Notes: a model not told the origin generated them from the sequence alone. A stretch of 64,000 nucleotides of DNA from Crocodylus rhombifer (GCA_038503035.1 JAVSML010001152.1:5066-69065), one strand, 5' to 3'; counted from the first letter of the stretch, positions 9,698-21,993 are shown. Numbers and translations are program-made.

Positions 9698-11994
9698 GAA
9701 AGGTTTGGAATTCTTTTCACCGTAACTTCATTTTGTGTGTGCTGTAGCAGTGTCATGATATCTGCCCATGCTCTTAGCTCAAAACACTACCTTTATTGAC
9801 TGTCACTTGCCACTGGTGCTTAAAAGTTTGGAATTTTATTTTCATTGCAATATGTCAGGTTGCGATAAGAATAACATCTAAGATTAGTATGTTAATAAAA
9901 TAAGCAAATTACACAATTATCACTATAAACAGCTGTTTTTTGCAGTCTAACCAAAGCAGTCAATGTGATTGTTTAATAGCCTGCCTTTCTTCTTGACCTA
10001 ATAATACTATTTCTGGTAACAAAAATGCACTGTTTGTTCTTTTTCTCCCCAACTTATATAGCTGGCGCGGGTTTGATGTTGGCACAGGTTTGAGGTTAGG
10101 TATATGGAAGAACTGAGTTTGCAAGCTTCAGAACAATCTGTGTAGACCAGCCTGGTATCAGAGCTGAGCCATGGTTATGAAGCTGGCCACTAGGTGTCAA
10201 TGTTTTCCATAAATGGAACTGAAACAGGACTACTGAGGGTGCACAAGGCTTCATAGATGAAGCGGAATAAAATGGTAAACCATTGTTGAAAAATGTTAGT
10301 GTGGAAAGATTGCATCCGCAGAAGGCTGTATTCTCTGTGCACTGCTGTAGGTTAAAATGCTACAGAGACGGGAAGCTTCTTCAGTGGCTAAGGACGAGCC
10401 GCTCTGAGAAGTGTTGCTATGAGACATATAAGCATTTGCTGTTTCAAAGGATTTTCAAAACATTACATGGAAGATGCCGCAGTAGAATCTACTATTGCTT
10501 AATAGGTACCCAGGTGCACCCTTCTTGTGAAGGGTTTTTGAGAATGGCTGTATGAATTATACTGTGTGTAGAGCAAAGCATTTTGAATAAATGGAACATA
10601 AGACCGTTGTTTGCTGTGTGCCATGCTTCTGAACAGGCAGTAGAGATTCGCAGGCTCGTTCTCTTCTGAAGTAAAGATCTACCAACGTGCAATTTAATGT
10701 CCCGTACAAGAAACAAAACAACAATGTGCTAAGTGAACATACATAATCCTGAACAAAACCAACAGGAGAGCAAGTTAATATGTATTTTAATAATCTCTCT
10801 AAATTTCCCAGTATAGCTGTTCCCTACCTAAGAGTCAGGACCTCAAAATCTGAGTTTTATACACAGCGATATGTATTATGTATCCTACTGGAAAGGTCTC
10901 ATCTTTCTAGTGATATAAAATTCCTTATTCTAACCTTGTAGGGTCACAAAATATTAGGTGTTGGCTTTATTATTAGTGCAGGACTTATTTCTGACCTCCT
11001 TGTACGCTAAACCTGTAATTCTTTTGGGGGGTGAATTCCTTATTTAAGGAGTAGAAAGGACATTTTTTTTTCCTGGTAGAATAAATTACTGAAAATGGTA
11101 GGTATTGAAACCAGCTGGAGGTTGAACAGAAAATAAGTCCTTTGATTAATGGATGGAATACAGATGAGACAGCCAAAGGTGATCAATACAGTTTGACACC
11201 TGGATCACATGGCTATATATGGTTTTTACTATTTAGACATATACACTTTAAAAGCAGAGTCACAAACTTCAATTTTACACAGAACATAACTTTATAACCA
11301 CACCAAATATAGTCATTGTGAAGAAGCTAGGGGCACTGGGCCACCTACACAAGCTACCTCTATTAATCACTCTGTCTGGAGAGCCTTCTAATTGCTTGAC
11401 TGCTGCAGGCAGTTTTAATAGCTGAAGGAGTTGCTTGAGGTGAGCTACAAGTACCCGATTGAAGGGTTTGCAACATTCACTCACTTGTCAGTGCGTTGTG
11501 GGAATTTCCCTGCTGAATGTGGGGACCTAAGTAATCAATTACTGCAGAATGTAATCTTTCTGTTTCTATCCCTTATGCCTTCATTAGACTGCAGATGGAC
11601 AACTCCAGTGCCTCTCTTAGTGCTCATAGCTTTGCTCAGAAGCAGCAGAGTGAATATAACAAGACTTTGATAAGTTTTGGTGGTGCTGTCCAGAACCCCA
11701 TGTGCAGAAATCTGTCGTAATGGCTTTACTAGGACTGTCTATGAGCTCCCACTTTCCTAGGAGAGCGGTATTTGTTTTAGCTAAATTCATTTCAAATTAT
11801 AGATGGTTAGCCATTAGTAAGTGGTGGGTGGTTCCAGCCTGGCTTCTTAGAATATAATTTTATATTCAAGGACAGATCATTTGATTTTTGATATCTTGTA
11901 AGATACCCAAGAAGAACTGAATGAATCAGATGCCACTAAACAGTTTTGCCTTCAAGGTAAAACAGGTCACACAGCACAACTTGCCAGGTTTTCT
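9698..11994. other. Unassigned intronic sequence
   Basis: No coding exon, RNA gene or repeat was recognised. The 90-codon frame at 10283-10555 lacks a known domain and splice-site context and is treated as chance. Confidence 0.5.
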
Positions 11995-12312
11995 GGTGCC
12001 TGCTGAAGATTTAACTTATTGTGATTTGAAACATTTTGACATAATTAACTTTTCAAAACCATATTGGGAGTTATGATTTTTTTGGTTCTCCTTTCAGTAC
12101 CTGGACATCAGTTCATGATTGCATCTTGGCATTTCTTCCCTCAGAAAGAAATTGGAGAGTTATATCACCAACCCATTTGCTCTTCCCAAACTATTGCTAA
12201 TGAATTAGGAAGAGTCTGCCTTTCCCTCAGGATCCCTCCAGGACTTGTAGTCTGGTGGTTTGCACTTTTATATCAGCACCCTCTTTGCTTTATTGGTAGG
12301 TGTTTAGTGTAA
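11995..12312 (+). repeat. 320-bp repeat family D, copy 1 (upstream of exon)
   Basis: It matches 18073-18412 over its whole length in the same orientation. Shared words in order are TTATTGTGATTTGAA, CAGTACCTGGACATCAGT, CATTTCTTCCCTCAGAAAG, GGAGAGTTA-ATCACCAA, TAGGAAGAG and CAGGACTTGTA. No inverted ends or poly-A tail are evident. The 82-codon frame inside is not conserved in copy 2. Family unknown: either an old interspersed repeat or a local duplication. Confidence 0.7.
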
Positions 12313-12776
12313 GGAGGTAAACTTCGTATCCTTTATTACATTGTGCCTCAGTCCTGTGCTCCAAATAAATATATACTGGTGAGATTGATGCACCTGCTGT
12401 AACTAAGACCATACTGGGCACCTGACTTAGTTTAACTTAGTACCTTTGTGATCTCAGTAGCCATCTTTGCATTCGAATATTGTCAGAATCCAAGGTTTTA
12501 AAGCTGTTTCTTTCTCAAATGTTTAACAAAGATACTAATGAAACCTTTCACAAATAAATAAAATTAACCATATCTCATTTTCTGTTTGGGTGTATTAGTT
12601 ATCTGAGTTATTCCTTGGGAAACCAAAATAGAAGCTATGTCAAAGGCAGCATATGCCATGATGATAGCACAGATGTTGTTTTCTTTAAGCATAGGAGGGA
12701 ACTATGGTAATTTTGTGTACTATTCTGTGGTAACTCTTGGCGAAGGGTACTATTTTAATAGCACCACACTTGTATA
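12313..12776. other. Unassigned intronic sequence
   Basis: AT-rich, no gene or repeat recognised. Confidence 0.5.
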
Positions 12777-13099
12777 CAGGGTTGGATTAATGCATAGGGA
12801 AACTAGGCACATGCCTAGGGCCCTAAATGACGAGTTAAAGAGGGTGTGTGTGTGTGTGTAAGTGGCTCCTGAGCTGCAGGGGCCCCAGTCCTTCCCTTCA
12901 GCAGGGGCACCTTCCGGGAGGGTGGCTAGCACGCCAGGGCCTGCACCTGCTTGGAGGCACTACGCAGCTCAATCCAACTCCTTTCTCAAGCCCGCCCTCG
13001 AGCATGTGTGGATATATATATATGTACACGCACACATTATTTTGTAGGTGCCCATGAGTTTGTCTGCTTAGAGCCCACTAAGAGGTTAATTTGCCCCTG
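12777..13099. mobile_element. hAT-type MITE with 8-bp target duplication
   Basis: A 323-bp element begins CAGGGTTGGATTAATGC and ends with the complement of CAGGGGCAAATTAACCT. The 8 bases before it (CTTGTATA) and after it (CTTATATA) agree at 7 of 8, the duplication size made by hAT transposases. It contains a short (GT)n run near 12846 and a TATATATA run near 13015. No transposase frame is present. Confidence 0.7.
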
Positions 13100-13211
13100 C
13101 TTATATATGGGTCTGTTTCAATTTTTCTTCATTCTGGGCATGAGTAAGAAGAGCAGTTCTGTCCACATGTTAACCACTCTTGGAGTACAGTGTTAATGTA
13201 TATTCTATGTA

Positions 13212-13447
13212 CAGGCAACCCCCGCTTAGCGCTCTTAATTGTTTCCTAAAAAAAATGAGTGTTAAGCAAAATTGAAAGTATTTGATGACCCAAGATAGTG
13301 ACCAAAATTATTTTTAATGACCCAAGATGGCAACCACGAGCATTATAACAAAACTCGCTGAGCGCTAAGTGAAATCAAGTATCAATTTAAAATGAGTGTT
13401 ATAGCAAAACAGCACTAAGCAAAACAGCGTTAAGTGGGGGTTGCCTG
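13212..13447. mobile_element. Tigger/pogo-type MITE
   Basis: A 236-bp element with ends CAGGCAACCCCCGCTTAGCG and the complement of CAGGCAACCCCCACTTAACG (18 of 20 identical), flanked by TA at 13210-13211 and 13448-13449. The CAGGCA-ACC start and TA duplication are typical of Tigger/pogo non-autonomous elements. The interior repeats AGCAAAA / GTTAAGC words and has no coding capacity. The well-kept ends suggest moderate age. Confidence 0.85.
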
Positions 13448-15245
13448 TAAACACATTCTTAAAGATGAAATGAAGCCTATACTGCCTTTCCTTTGACTCT
13501 ATTTTTTTAAATGAAAATCTGAATTTCCTTTATTGTCCAACAGTATTTCCTTATGATTTAATTCTGAAAACCTTTTGCATTCTGTTTTGATTTTAATTAT
13601 AACATCAAGTAAGTTCACAGTTTTCTTCTGCACATAATGTGCTATACAAGTGGAGCTACACTGACACATTAGGGAAAACTCTTATATTGACCCAATAAGC
13701 CATCAGAATCTCTGAGAGTGGGTAGGTTCTGCTAATATGGAAAAGTTCTCATGAAACCATAGCAGTAGGCAACCACTGATCCTCTAGATCGTGGTGTACA
13801 TGTAAGAGGTCTAGTCAGGTGCCTGATGAATCTGTTTGTATGGAGTCCTGCAACCATCACACCAAGACCTTCAACGTGTATGCCTACACAAGAGGATAGA
13901 GGAATAGAGGCTGTCCAAGACTTATCATCCCCCCTGTTAGACCACTGAAACAGACTCCAAAGGCCAGACATGGTCCAGATGTTCAATGTCGTGATGGCTG
14001 TAGTGTCTGCCAGAGAGCAACAGATAAGAACTGCTGCTAACTGCTCAGCGAGGGTGTTTTTCTGTCAGGGTGATGTCCCTGAGCCTTTCTTCAACCAAGG
14101 AGTACCCACAAGGCCCTAGGAACTAGGGTTTTGAGTTGCTCTGTATTTCCTTTACTCTGCAGCTTGCAACATTTGTGGTATTTTATAGGTGGTACCCTGC
14201 CATGACTAGTCCTACCACATTGTCCCTCTAGTCAGATGCATACCCAGGACCGTAAACACAGGGCCATATGGAACCATAAGCATTATGCATATTGTAATAT
14301 GTACAAGACCAAATAAAGGTCATTATGTCTCTGAACCAGGGTATGCTGTGGAAAGCTAGGCAGGCTTTTATTGTAATTCTTTTAATAAAATTTCAAGCTT
14401 TTGTTTAAAAAATAGCACATTATTTTGCATTCAAAAACTGATCTTCATTAAAAACAAAGGCTAAATAGAAGTTTATCCTGACCATGAAAGATTTTCATTT
14501 TGACTTGAGTCAAGTATTTTGTGTAAACATGAAATTAAAATTTTTAGGGTTCATTATTTTTGGCAAAATCCAGGGAAACATTTAGCAGCCTTTTCTTGCA
14601 GACCCTTCCTTGCGTAGAGATGCTGTTTATCAACCACATTGGATGGTGTTCCACTCCTCAATCACTCCTGTTGCATTTAGTGGACGTGCTGCTTGTGGTG
14701 GCACTGCAGAGTATCATATTATCTCAGTTTTTTTCAGGATAAGGGGCAACATATTTGGTGATTCATAGGTAACACCTGTGGACTCCTCATAGCTTCAGTT
14801 AGTTTGCTCTCCAGTATAACTCAAGTCAGACTTTTGGACTTTAAGCATCTTAATGGTTTCCAACAGCATCTGGCTGAAGCTTCTGTGAATGTTTAGGGGG
14901 AAAAAAGTATCAATTTAAATCCCTTTCCAGTGTTGACCAATGGGGAAGAAGTAGATTTTCAGTCCCCTAAGAGGGCTTTAATGACACTGACAATAATATG
15001 CAAACATGTCTGAACTGTGATTTAAATACAAAGTATTTTCTAAATCCTAGAATCTAGAAGTGTATTTATCTGAAACCAAATGCCCTGGTACCATCTTGTA
15101 TAGATTAGCACTATATAGGAATATTTGTAGGGTAGATATTTTTATAGCCTCCTTTATAACCCACTTTTCCAACATAGGAATGTATTGAATAGTATACCCA
15201 ACTTCAAGCATGTGAATCAATCCATTGACAACTCAAGTTCTTGAG
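13448..15245. other. Unassigned intronic sequence
   Basis: Nothing recognisable beyond chance frames. The stretch 13730-14230 is slightly GC-richer and may be an old repeat without a second copy in the window. Confidence 0.45.
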
Positions 15246-15250
15246 GTTGG

Positions 15251-16316
15251 TGTCCCTGATGGGCCTTCTTGTGTCACTCCTGGGAGCTCTGCCCTCCTGG
15301 TTGGTGGCTACTCCCTGTCCGGACCTGTTTGTTACCATGGGTGTTCGTTCTCCCGTGTTGCCAACCCCACTCTTGCCTGCCATGACTTGTTGTTTCCCCA
15401 GTGGGGTGGGGCTAGTTCACGGGTCCCTCGGTGGCCTGGGCTTCGCCCACCAGTTGCACACGGGGCTCCAGCACCCCTACACCCCGGCTTCATGTCACCT
15501 ATGGGCTCCACTTCCCCATGTGTGCTCCGTGCTGCTTCTGCAGGCTTCTCAGCCAGCTTTCGTACTCGATCCCACAGTCCGTGGGATACTCCTACCTTAA
15601 TGTCGACCACTTCACAGTAGCCTGCACCGGTGCCTCAGTCGCACCCTCTATAGACCCCACGCCACAAGTCCTTCACCCGGTGCGACACTCCCCACTTGGA
15701 GTTACTGACGTCCTAACTGCCTCGCTGACCCTCCACCAGATCCCTATTAGCCTGCTTGGGGGGGAAGGGATTCCCCTTAGTTGCTCTCTGGCTGCCCTGC
15801 TCCTGTTCCTTTAACCGACGTCTGCTGGTCTTGGTGGCGATCCCGCCCTGATCTCCCTCCAGCCAGGTGGTCCTCGGTCCTTCGCCCCTCTTTGGCGTGG
15901 CCCGCACCCACCGTCTTGGAACTTACTTCGGGGTCCTTGGAATCCTCCTGGGTCATTCCGATCTTCAGTCTCTCACCCGATCCATCGCTTCTGGGTCGAT
16001 CCACCGGCGCCCCCATCGTCGGGCTTCCCTTCTGGGTCACTGCTCCCTCCGGCACGCCAGCTCGGCGTTGCCCGTCTCGGGGATCCCACGCCATTGCTGG
16101 CCCTAACTGCTGCTTGATCTCCGAGCTATCTGCTTTCTCTGGAGCGGCGGTCGCCATTTTTAAAACCCCCGGCCGGCATCTGACGCTGCCGCCAGCTGCT
16201 GGCCGCAGCTGTACGAAGATGCGGTTAACGAGCCGCACTGGTTCTCCCTCCGGCTCTGCATCTCTCCTGTCTTGGGCTTCAGAAAAGTGTCCCTTGTTAC
16301 CTCGGCCCCCAGGACA
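15251..16316. mobile_element. Solo LTR 1 (LTR retrotransposon or endogenous retrovirus)
   Basis: A GC-rich 1,066-bp block starts TGTCCCTG and ends CCAGGACA, so it has TG...CA ends with short inverted repeats (TGTCCCTG versus TGTCCTGG). It is bordered by a perfect 5-bp direct repeat, GTTGG, at 15246-15250 and 16317-16321. No second LTR, primer site or gag/pol sequence adjoins, so it is read as a solo LTR. CpG-rich content and a TTTAAAA near 16155 fit a promoter, but the orientation is not determined. The long overlapping frames inside are not called. Confidence 0.65.
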
Positions 16317-16321
16317 GTTGG

Positions 16322-17880
16322 GTATAGGCTTAAGTGCTTTTGTAAACCAGTATTTATTTATATTTACCATATACTTATAGTGCTGGATTCTTTAAAGTTT
16401 TTTTTTCTTTTAAAATGCCATAGATTTTTAAATACAGACCTGGGCTTTCCCACAGAAGTTTTATAATTGTACCGTCATCTTCTGTGCCCTACAGAAAAAT
16501 AAGCCCAACTATATTTGGAAAACTCTTTTTATTGAAACTTCAGATTATAAATTAATTTCAGGAAAAATAGGTTTGAGGGTGACTTTAATGTGGGTTAACT
16601 TTACTTTTCAGTCCTCCTTTTTCTCAAAACTGCCAAGATGTATAGAAAATAAGTTGGAGTTGATTTCAACTAGATATGTAGGTGGAATAGTGAAAGCTAA
16701 TAGTATATTATTTCTATATTCCTCCATATTGTAATCTATTTTCTATAATACCATATGAATGTTATCCATGCTTTCTAAGCAGCTGGGTCAGTTGTTTCCA
16801 CCGCATTCTTTTAGCTTTGAAGAGTTCCATAGAAATGGTGGATGCTTGCAAATTAATACTTAGTGTTATTTTCTGCTAATCAGATGAAGCTGTCCTTATT
16901 GAACATAAATGTGGTATCAGTAATTACTGTGTTAAAACTAGTACTGCACAGAATATGCTGTTAATTAAACTTGTTGCATTTGAATGGCTTCTTTTGGATC
17001 ACTATATAGAACAAAACTGTTTTGAACAATAAATGAAACCACTTTTTTCTGAGACCTGGAACTGCAGATGGTCAGAATATATGTGAAGCACCTAGACTCT
17101 GAATTAGTCTTTTGTATGAAAGAGAAAGGTAATTTGAATGTTTGAACTCCCCCTTCCTCCCACACATACACAGAAAACTTGTCTTAAAATGAACAATTCT
17201 CTAAATAAAGACTAATTAGGAGCTAAATTAATTAGAAGGTGTGATTTGAAAAGACATTGATGAGAAGAGTCTGTCATTTTAGACAAATGGAACAGAGCTA
17301 AATAAATTAGGCTCCATTAATATCTCATTGTTCTGAAAGCAGCTTTCTTTTATTGCATTCATTAGAGGGTACTACTTGAAATGAGCCTTTGCTGGCCATT
17401 ATGGATTCAGCACTCATTTACCAATGCCTAACACACAGCTCCTGCATTAAAAAATATTCCAACAAATCCTCAGAGTTCTTTCAAATTAATATTTATATTT
17501 TCTGGGTACTCTGCTTTTCATCTGCAACATACTCTGCAGTGAACATTAATTTTTTTTCACACTGAGTTGCAAGAAAAGAAGCTTTATATCAAACAGTGTG
17601 GAAGCCATAAGTCTGAAATTACTTAATAAATAAATAAAGCAGACTCATAAGTTCTCTAATATACAATAGATCTTCTCTTCCCTCCTTCCTCAGGTTAATG
17701 GTCTTCTAGCACTGTTTATTTGGATAGAAAACACAGTGCCACTTGATTACTTCAAAATTCCTGTAGTCCTTTGATGACTTTTTAAAGCTGTGTTCTAAAG
17801 GGTTCCTGCATTGTATAATTAGGACCATTTGAAAATTAATAGGTTGTCATGTGTTTCTCCCTTTCAGAAATTAAATATAT
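16322..17880. other. Unassigned intronic sequence before the exon
   Basis: Strongly AT-rich, without recognisable repeats. Being next to an exon and repeat-poor, it could hold conserved non-coding elements, which cannot be judged without an alignment. Confidence 0.45.
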
Positions 17881-17907
17881 CTTTTTTCTTATCCCCTTCT
17901 CCTGTAG
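17881..17907 (+). promoter_or_regulatory. PTPRN2: Splice acceptor and polypyrimidine tract
   Basis: A run of T and C broken by few other bases leads to CTCCTGTAG, with the AG at 17906-17907. This is a strong 3' splice-site pattern, and it places the exon start at 17908, where the PTPRN2-like reading begins. Confidence 0.8.
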
Positions 17908-18021
17908 ATGGAGTGTTTGGGAGATGTCAACGGGTGCCAGTGATAGACATATATAAATATGAAGTTTCACCCCCCATTCTTCAGCGTCTACGGATCATCT
18001 TAGAGAAGCTCTCACAACGAG
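17908..18021 (+). CDS. PTPRN2: PTPRN2 (phogrin, IA-2beta) internal coding exon
   Basis: The exon is 114 bp and codes 39 residues counting the two split codons. It reads (D)[19 protein letters not shown] followed by [19 protein letters not shown]. From memory of the vertebrate family this is the conserved RESP18-homology part of the N-terminal luminal domain of PTPRN2. The paralogue PTPRN has GQCQ and lacks the V-P-V-x-D-x-Y-x-Y-E-V run, so PTPRN2 is preferred. PTPRN2 is a catalytically weak receptor-type tyrosine phosphatase of dense-core vesicles in neuroendocrine cells. The exon lies between AG at 17906-17907 and donor GAG|GTACAGT at 18021-18022, both in phase 1, so skipping it would keep frame. 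No neighbouring exon was found, in keeping with the very long introns known for this gene. Confidence 0.85.
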
Positions 18022-18072
18022 GTACAGTAAAAAGGGGGGTGGGAAGTGTGCACCTTTGACCAAGACCTTGTA

Positions 18073-18412
18073 CCTGTTGAGGATGGGCTGAATATTTAGT
18101 TTATTGTGATTTGAAGCATTTTGACAAAAATAACATTTCAAAACCGTGAGTTGTGACTTTTTTGGCATGCTTTTCACTTAATTCAGTACCTGGACATCAG
18201 TATGTGATTGCATCCTAGCATTTCTTCCCTCAGAAAGAAGATGGAGAGTTACATCACCAATATCCATTTGTTCCTCCCAAAGTGACTACTAATAATGAGT
18301 TAGGAAGAGATTTTTCCTGTTGTTTCTGCCTTTTCCTCAGGTTCATCCCTTCAGGACTTGTAATTTGGCGTGTTCACAATTTCATGTCAGCAGCCCTGAT
18401 TGTCCTTGTATG
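18073..18412 (+). repeat. 320-bp repeat family D, copy 2 (downstream of exon)
   Basis: It starts only about 50 bp after the exon's donor site and parallels 11995-12312 in the same orientation. Small insertions are spread through it, for example near 18315, where TTTTTCCTGTTGTTTCTGCC replaces a shorter stretch. Divergence looks substantial, so the duplication or insertion is old. Confidence 0.7.
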
Positions 18413-18476
18413 TGTGTAAGCGTTCCTGCCGGTGTAAATCAACAGGATGGAAGAGTAATTTTGGCAAGCGTATATA

Positions 18477-18735
18477 CTGTGTTTTCCCCTTCACATGTAA
18501 TGCACATCTTTTTTTCCAAAAACCAAAAATTGGGGTGCATATTGTGAGATAAATGGTATGGGCAAAAGTGAAAGGAAAGTATGGGTTGATCCCAGGGAGA
18601 ACAGAGCTGGCTTAGCTTCCTTACTGTTTTTACTAGTTATTTACTACAAGGAAAAACATTTTTTTTCTTCATTCTGCCTTTCAAAAAAAAGGTACCTATC
18701 TTAATCTGTGGTGCATTGTACGTGAGAAAATGCAG
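18477..18735. mobile_element. Short TIR element (Tigger-like)
   Basis: A 259-bp segment has imperfect inverted ends of about 30 bp: CTGTGTTTTCCCCTTCACAT leads to a GTAATGCACATC word, and the complement of the right end reads CTGCATTTTCTCACGTACAA then TGCACCAC. TA precedes the left end, but the right end is followed by CA, so the TA duplication is imperfect. No coding frame. Confidence 0.5.
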
Positions 18736-19011
18736 CACAGCAGTGCACTGCAACACATTGGGAGATGGAAGTATGAGGCCCACAGTTTACTAGGATTTTG
18801 TTTTTTTACCAGCTAGGAGAAATTCCTAATTTCCTAATAAATTCCTCCTCCACCTTTTTTAGCTGAACTGTTCTAGCTCCATTTAGCAGCTAAATCTAGC
18901 ATGTCTTTTGCAGTTATTAGTGAACCTTCACTGACTTAATCCCTATGCAGACAGTGGTAGTTGGCTCTTAGCCTGAAGTCAAGCAGATGCAACTTATGAG
19001 ATGCATCTTAT

Positions 19012-19452
19012 GGGCGCATCCTCATGAGCAGGATGCATTTCCCTGGGGACAAACAGCAGTGGCACAATGTGTGTCACTGGTACTTGTACTTGGGGAATGC
19101 CCAGGCCACATGCGCTCTGGCACATAGTATGTTGCCCTGGGTGGGGTAGGGGAGGCTGGGGCCAGCGACTGTGTTAGCACCAGCAGGCTTACCTGGGGTG
19201 CTGGAGGCCTCCGGTAGCTGCAGGTACAGCAGTCCTGCAGCTGGAGCATGGCTTCAGCCAGCCAAACGCCAGTTTTGGGTGATGTATGCTTGTGCCACGT
19301 GTGCCACCCTGCTTTATTTAACCATCAGATTTTTTTGAACCCAGGATCTCCTGGTGTCAAAAATTGCCTCCCCCGCCCCACACCGCAATTTAGCAGCATG
19401 AGGAACATCTGCATATGTGGCACCACACTCTCACATTCATCTGGACACACCC
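19012..19452. repeat. Interspersed repeat family S, copy 2
   Basis: The second copy of the block at 1-414. Its ends, GGGCGCATCCTCATGAGC and the complement of the right end GGGTGTGTCCAGATGAATG, are imperfect inverted repeats and resemble the GGTGTGTC end of the element at 9064. A Harbinger-like non-autonomous element is the best guess. Confidence 0.5.
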
Positions 19453-21993
19453 TGTGGGTTTAAGCTCATGAAAGCATTTGCATCTCTGATTTAGTCAGTA
19501 AAGTGCATCTCTACCATGCCTTAATCCCTAAGATGACATCAAGGTGATGGAAACATTGAGAGAGAAAGATCTGGGTCTCTGAATGGCTTAATCTGAAAGC
19601 AGCAAAACAAAACTTGGAGCAAAATCAAGGATGGCAACTTGGAAAAAACTTCTACAAGCAAAAAAAAAACTTTTGTGGTGTTGGCAGATGGAAAAGATGC
19701 AAGGCCTTGTATTTTACATTTTTATTTTAAATTATTGGAATAACTTACTGTGCACCCTCACCAGTTTATAGGCTTTCATCTGGATGATTCAAAAATAGCT
19801 TGAGGGTTTATTTCTTGTCCAGCTACTGCCCATTTTACTGCAGTGAGCATGAGTCGGAATGAGTGATACTGATTTAGAGCACCCCAGCTTGCCTCCAGGG
19901 TTTTGCTTTTCATGAAAACTTTGTAAAAGCTGGAGAAATGGAAATTTTTTGAATAAGGCAACTGTGCAGCCAGATATCTAGAGATATTTAATCTCCCAAA
20001 CCACTGAAGGACATAGGGCCAGCAAATGGATATGAAGTATGGACCTCCTGCTTACCTCTGATTTACCTGTTGTCCCCCCGGCTCCTGTGCAGGGCACTAT
20101 CTTTAATTAAGAAGCTTGTTCTGATTTAAAATCTCTCTGGGCTATCTGTGGCCTGCTATCTATCCAAAACTCACTTTTTTCTCTCTTGTTCTGCTTTTAC
20201 CCTCATGAAGGGACATGAAGGATTCACCCACTAAATGCATGGCTGGGAATGAAAAGAAAGTTATTAGTGTTTCATTATTAGAATATGCTTAGGAGCACTG
20301 TGCATGGACACAAAAATGTTCATCATATATGCTTGAACTTTGATGCTGTGTTCTTAGCATGGAAGGCCTGCAGTCTGGCATCCATCTATAAAAATGGCTA
20401 CAACAGATAGACAGAAAACTCTCTTCTCAGCATTCTTCACGAGTGCTGAAGTATTTACTGAACAAAAAAAGTAACACCATACAGATACTGGGCCAGTAGA
20501 GCTGATCAGACGTTCAGCTCAGTAGAAATATTTTAAATGTAACTCCTAAAATGACAGTCCTCCAAGATTAGTTTTATTAGCATTTGATTGACCTATGCAT
20601 CACTTTTCCAATGATGTTCAGAGGAAGTTTTTGTTTCTTCCTGGAGTCATAAAGGTTAATGTGTCCAGCCGATAGTTTATATATAAGCATCCATGGATGA
20701 TTAGCGCAAGATTAGTGCTGCTTTTCATTGAACTCTGCACAAAGTACCATGACCCTTTCATGCAGTACTACAGATATGAGGGTGCATGTGAACAGTCGGG
20801 AATGTCTCACAGAAGGGAAAGTCTAATTGTAAAAGCTCATTTTCAAAGTTGTGCTAGTTTTGCTTTATTCTTAAGCAGCAGAGCTGATCAGCTCCACTTC
20901 AGATGAAGCCACATCTACCATAGAAAGAGCAAGTTCAAACTTCACCGTATTAATTATTGGCAAGAAACCCCTACAAGGGTGTTTCTGCAAAGACTATATA
21001 GTAATTTATAGAATAATAATTCTGGGATAAATAAAACCTTTGTTAGCAGCTGCATTAGATATATAGTCGATTGGGATTTTTGTTTCTTAACTTGAGTGAT
21101 TTTTCTAGTATTCTCGTATTTTTGATATTTTTACAATGGGTCAGACCTTTCTGTTTCTTTTTCTACTCTTCCTGAAGTTTCGTTCTGTTGGTATTACTTT
21201 CCCCCGTTTTCTTCTGCTTGTAACATGCCTACCTCTATTTCTTTGTTGCTAAGAAAACTTCCATCCTCATTTTTCTTTACTGTTTTGTTGCTACTTATTT
21301 CTAAGTGATGCTTACTATCAAAGTGAAGGACAAATTGAAGTTTGCAGGTTCTTTTGCAATAGAACACAGTAAAATATAGTGTAAAGCCTCAGTGATATAT
21401 GCTGTATTAGGAAAGTATACAACAGAAGACTGGATGAATCATTGTTCGTGTTAATCTTCTTAATAAAGGAGTTTGGCCTTAAACCGAACAAAAGTTTCAT
21501 GAGTGCAATTCATCTGGTCTGTCTAGCCACGGTGTCCAAGATACACCCATCTTTGTCTATATGAGCTGCTAGCAAGGCCTCATAGTTGGAGGGAAGCAGA
21601 ACTACATGATTTCCTACAGTACAATAATCACTGGGCTTTCAGATTTCATCTGCTTATAACATTTTCATGTATATTGTCCTTGGATTCAGTCAGGTCTCTA
21701 GCAATGCCTATTACGATATTTTCCTGAAGCTGGTTTTACGAATTTGAGTATAGGTGGAATAAAAGCCCACTTTTTGGTTGCTGAAACACAGCAGGTCCTT
21801 ATGAAGCATTTTATAAAATGGATCCTTCTGTAATCCATAAAGAGATGGTAAAATGTTTTCATTCCCAAAGTTAGAGCAGACAAGAAAATGTAGCTCAAAT
21901 GTAAGTTACTGCAGACCAACATTAAGCATTGTAAAAGATAAACTGGGTGTAACCTGGGAAGGAGAATGGTTAAGATTGTGCATCCCCTGAAGA
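19453..21993. other. Unassigned intronic sequence
   Basis: AT-rich sequence with short chance frames only. No repeat with a second copy in the window was seen. Confidence 0.5.

Larger units (their letters stand above)
1..17907 (+). other. PTPRN2: PTPRN2 intron upstream of the exon at 17908
   Basis: This stretch precedes the only recognisable exon and ends in a good splice acceptor: a pyrimidine-rich run from 17881 followed by CTGTAG at 17902-17907. No upstream PTPRN2 exon (the cysteine-rich piece that should precede DGVFGRC) was found, so the whole stretch is read as one intron whose start lies outside the window. It is filled with interspersed repeats, listed separately. The assignment depends on the exon identification. 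Confidence 0.7.

Noticed and set aside
15225..16380. Frames of up to 199 codons on both strands
   Set aside because: They fall inside and across the borders of solo LTR 1, so they are high-GC chance frames in non-coding LTR sequence.
18475..18550. Possible microRNA hairpin
   Set aside because: The inverted words belong to the ends of a 259-bp TIR element, and the local stem has many mismatches.
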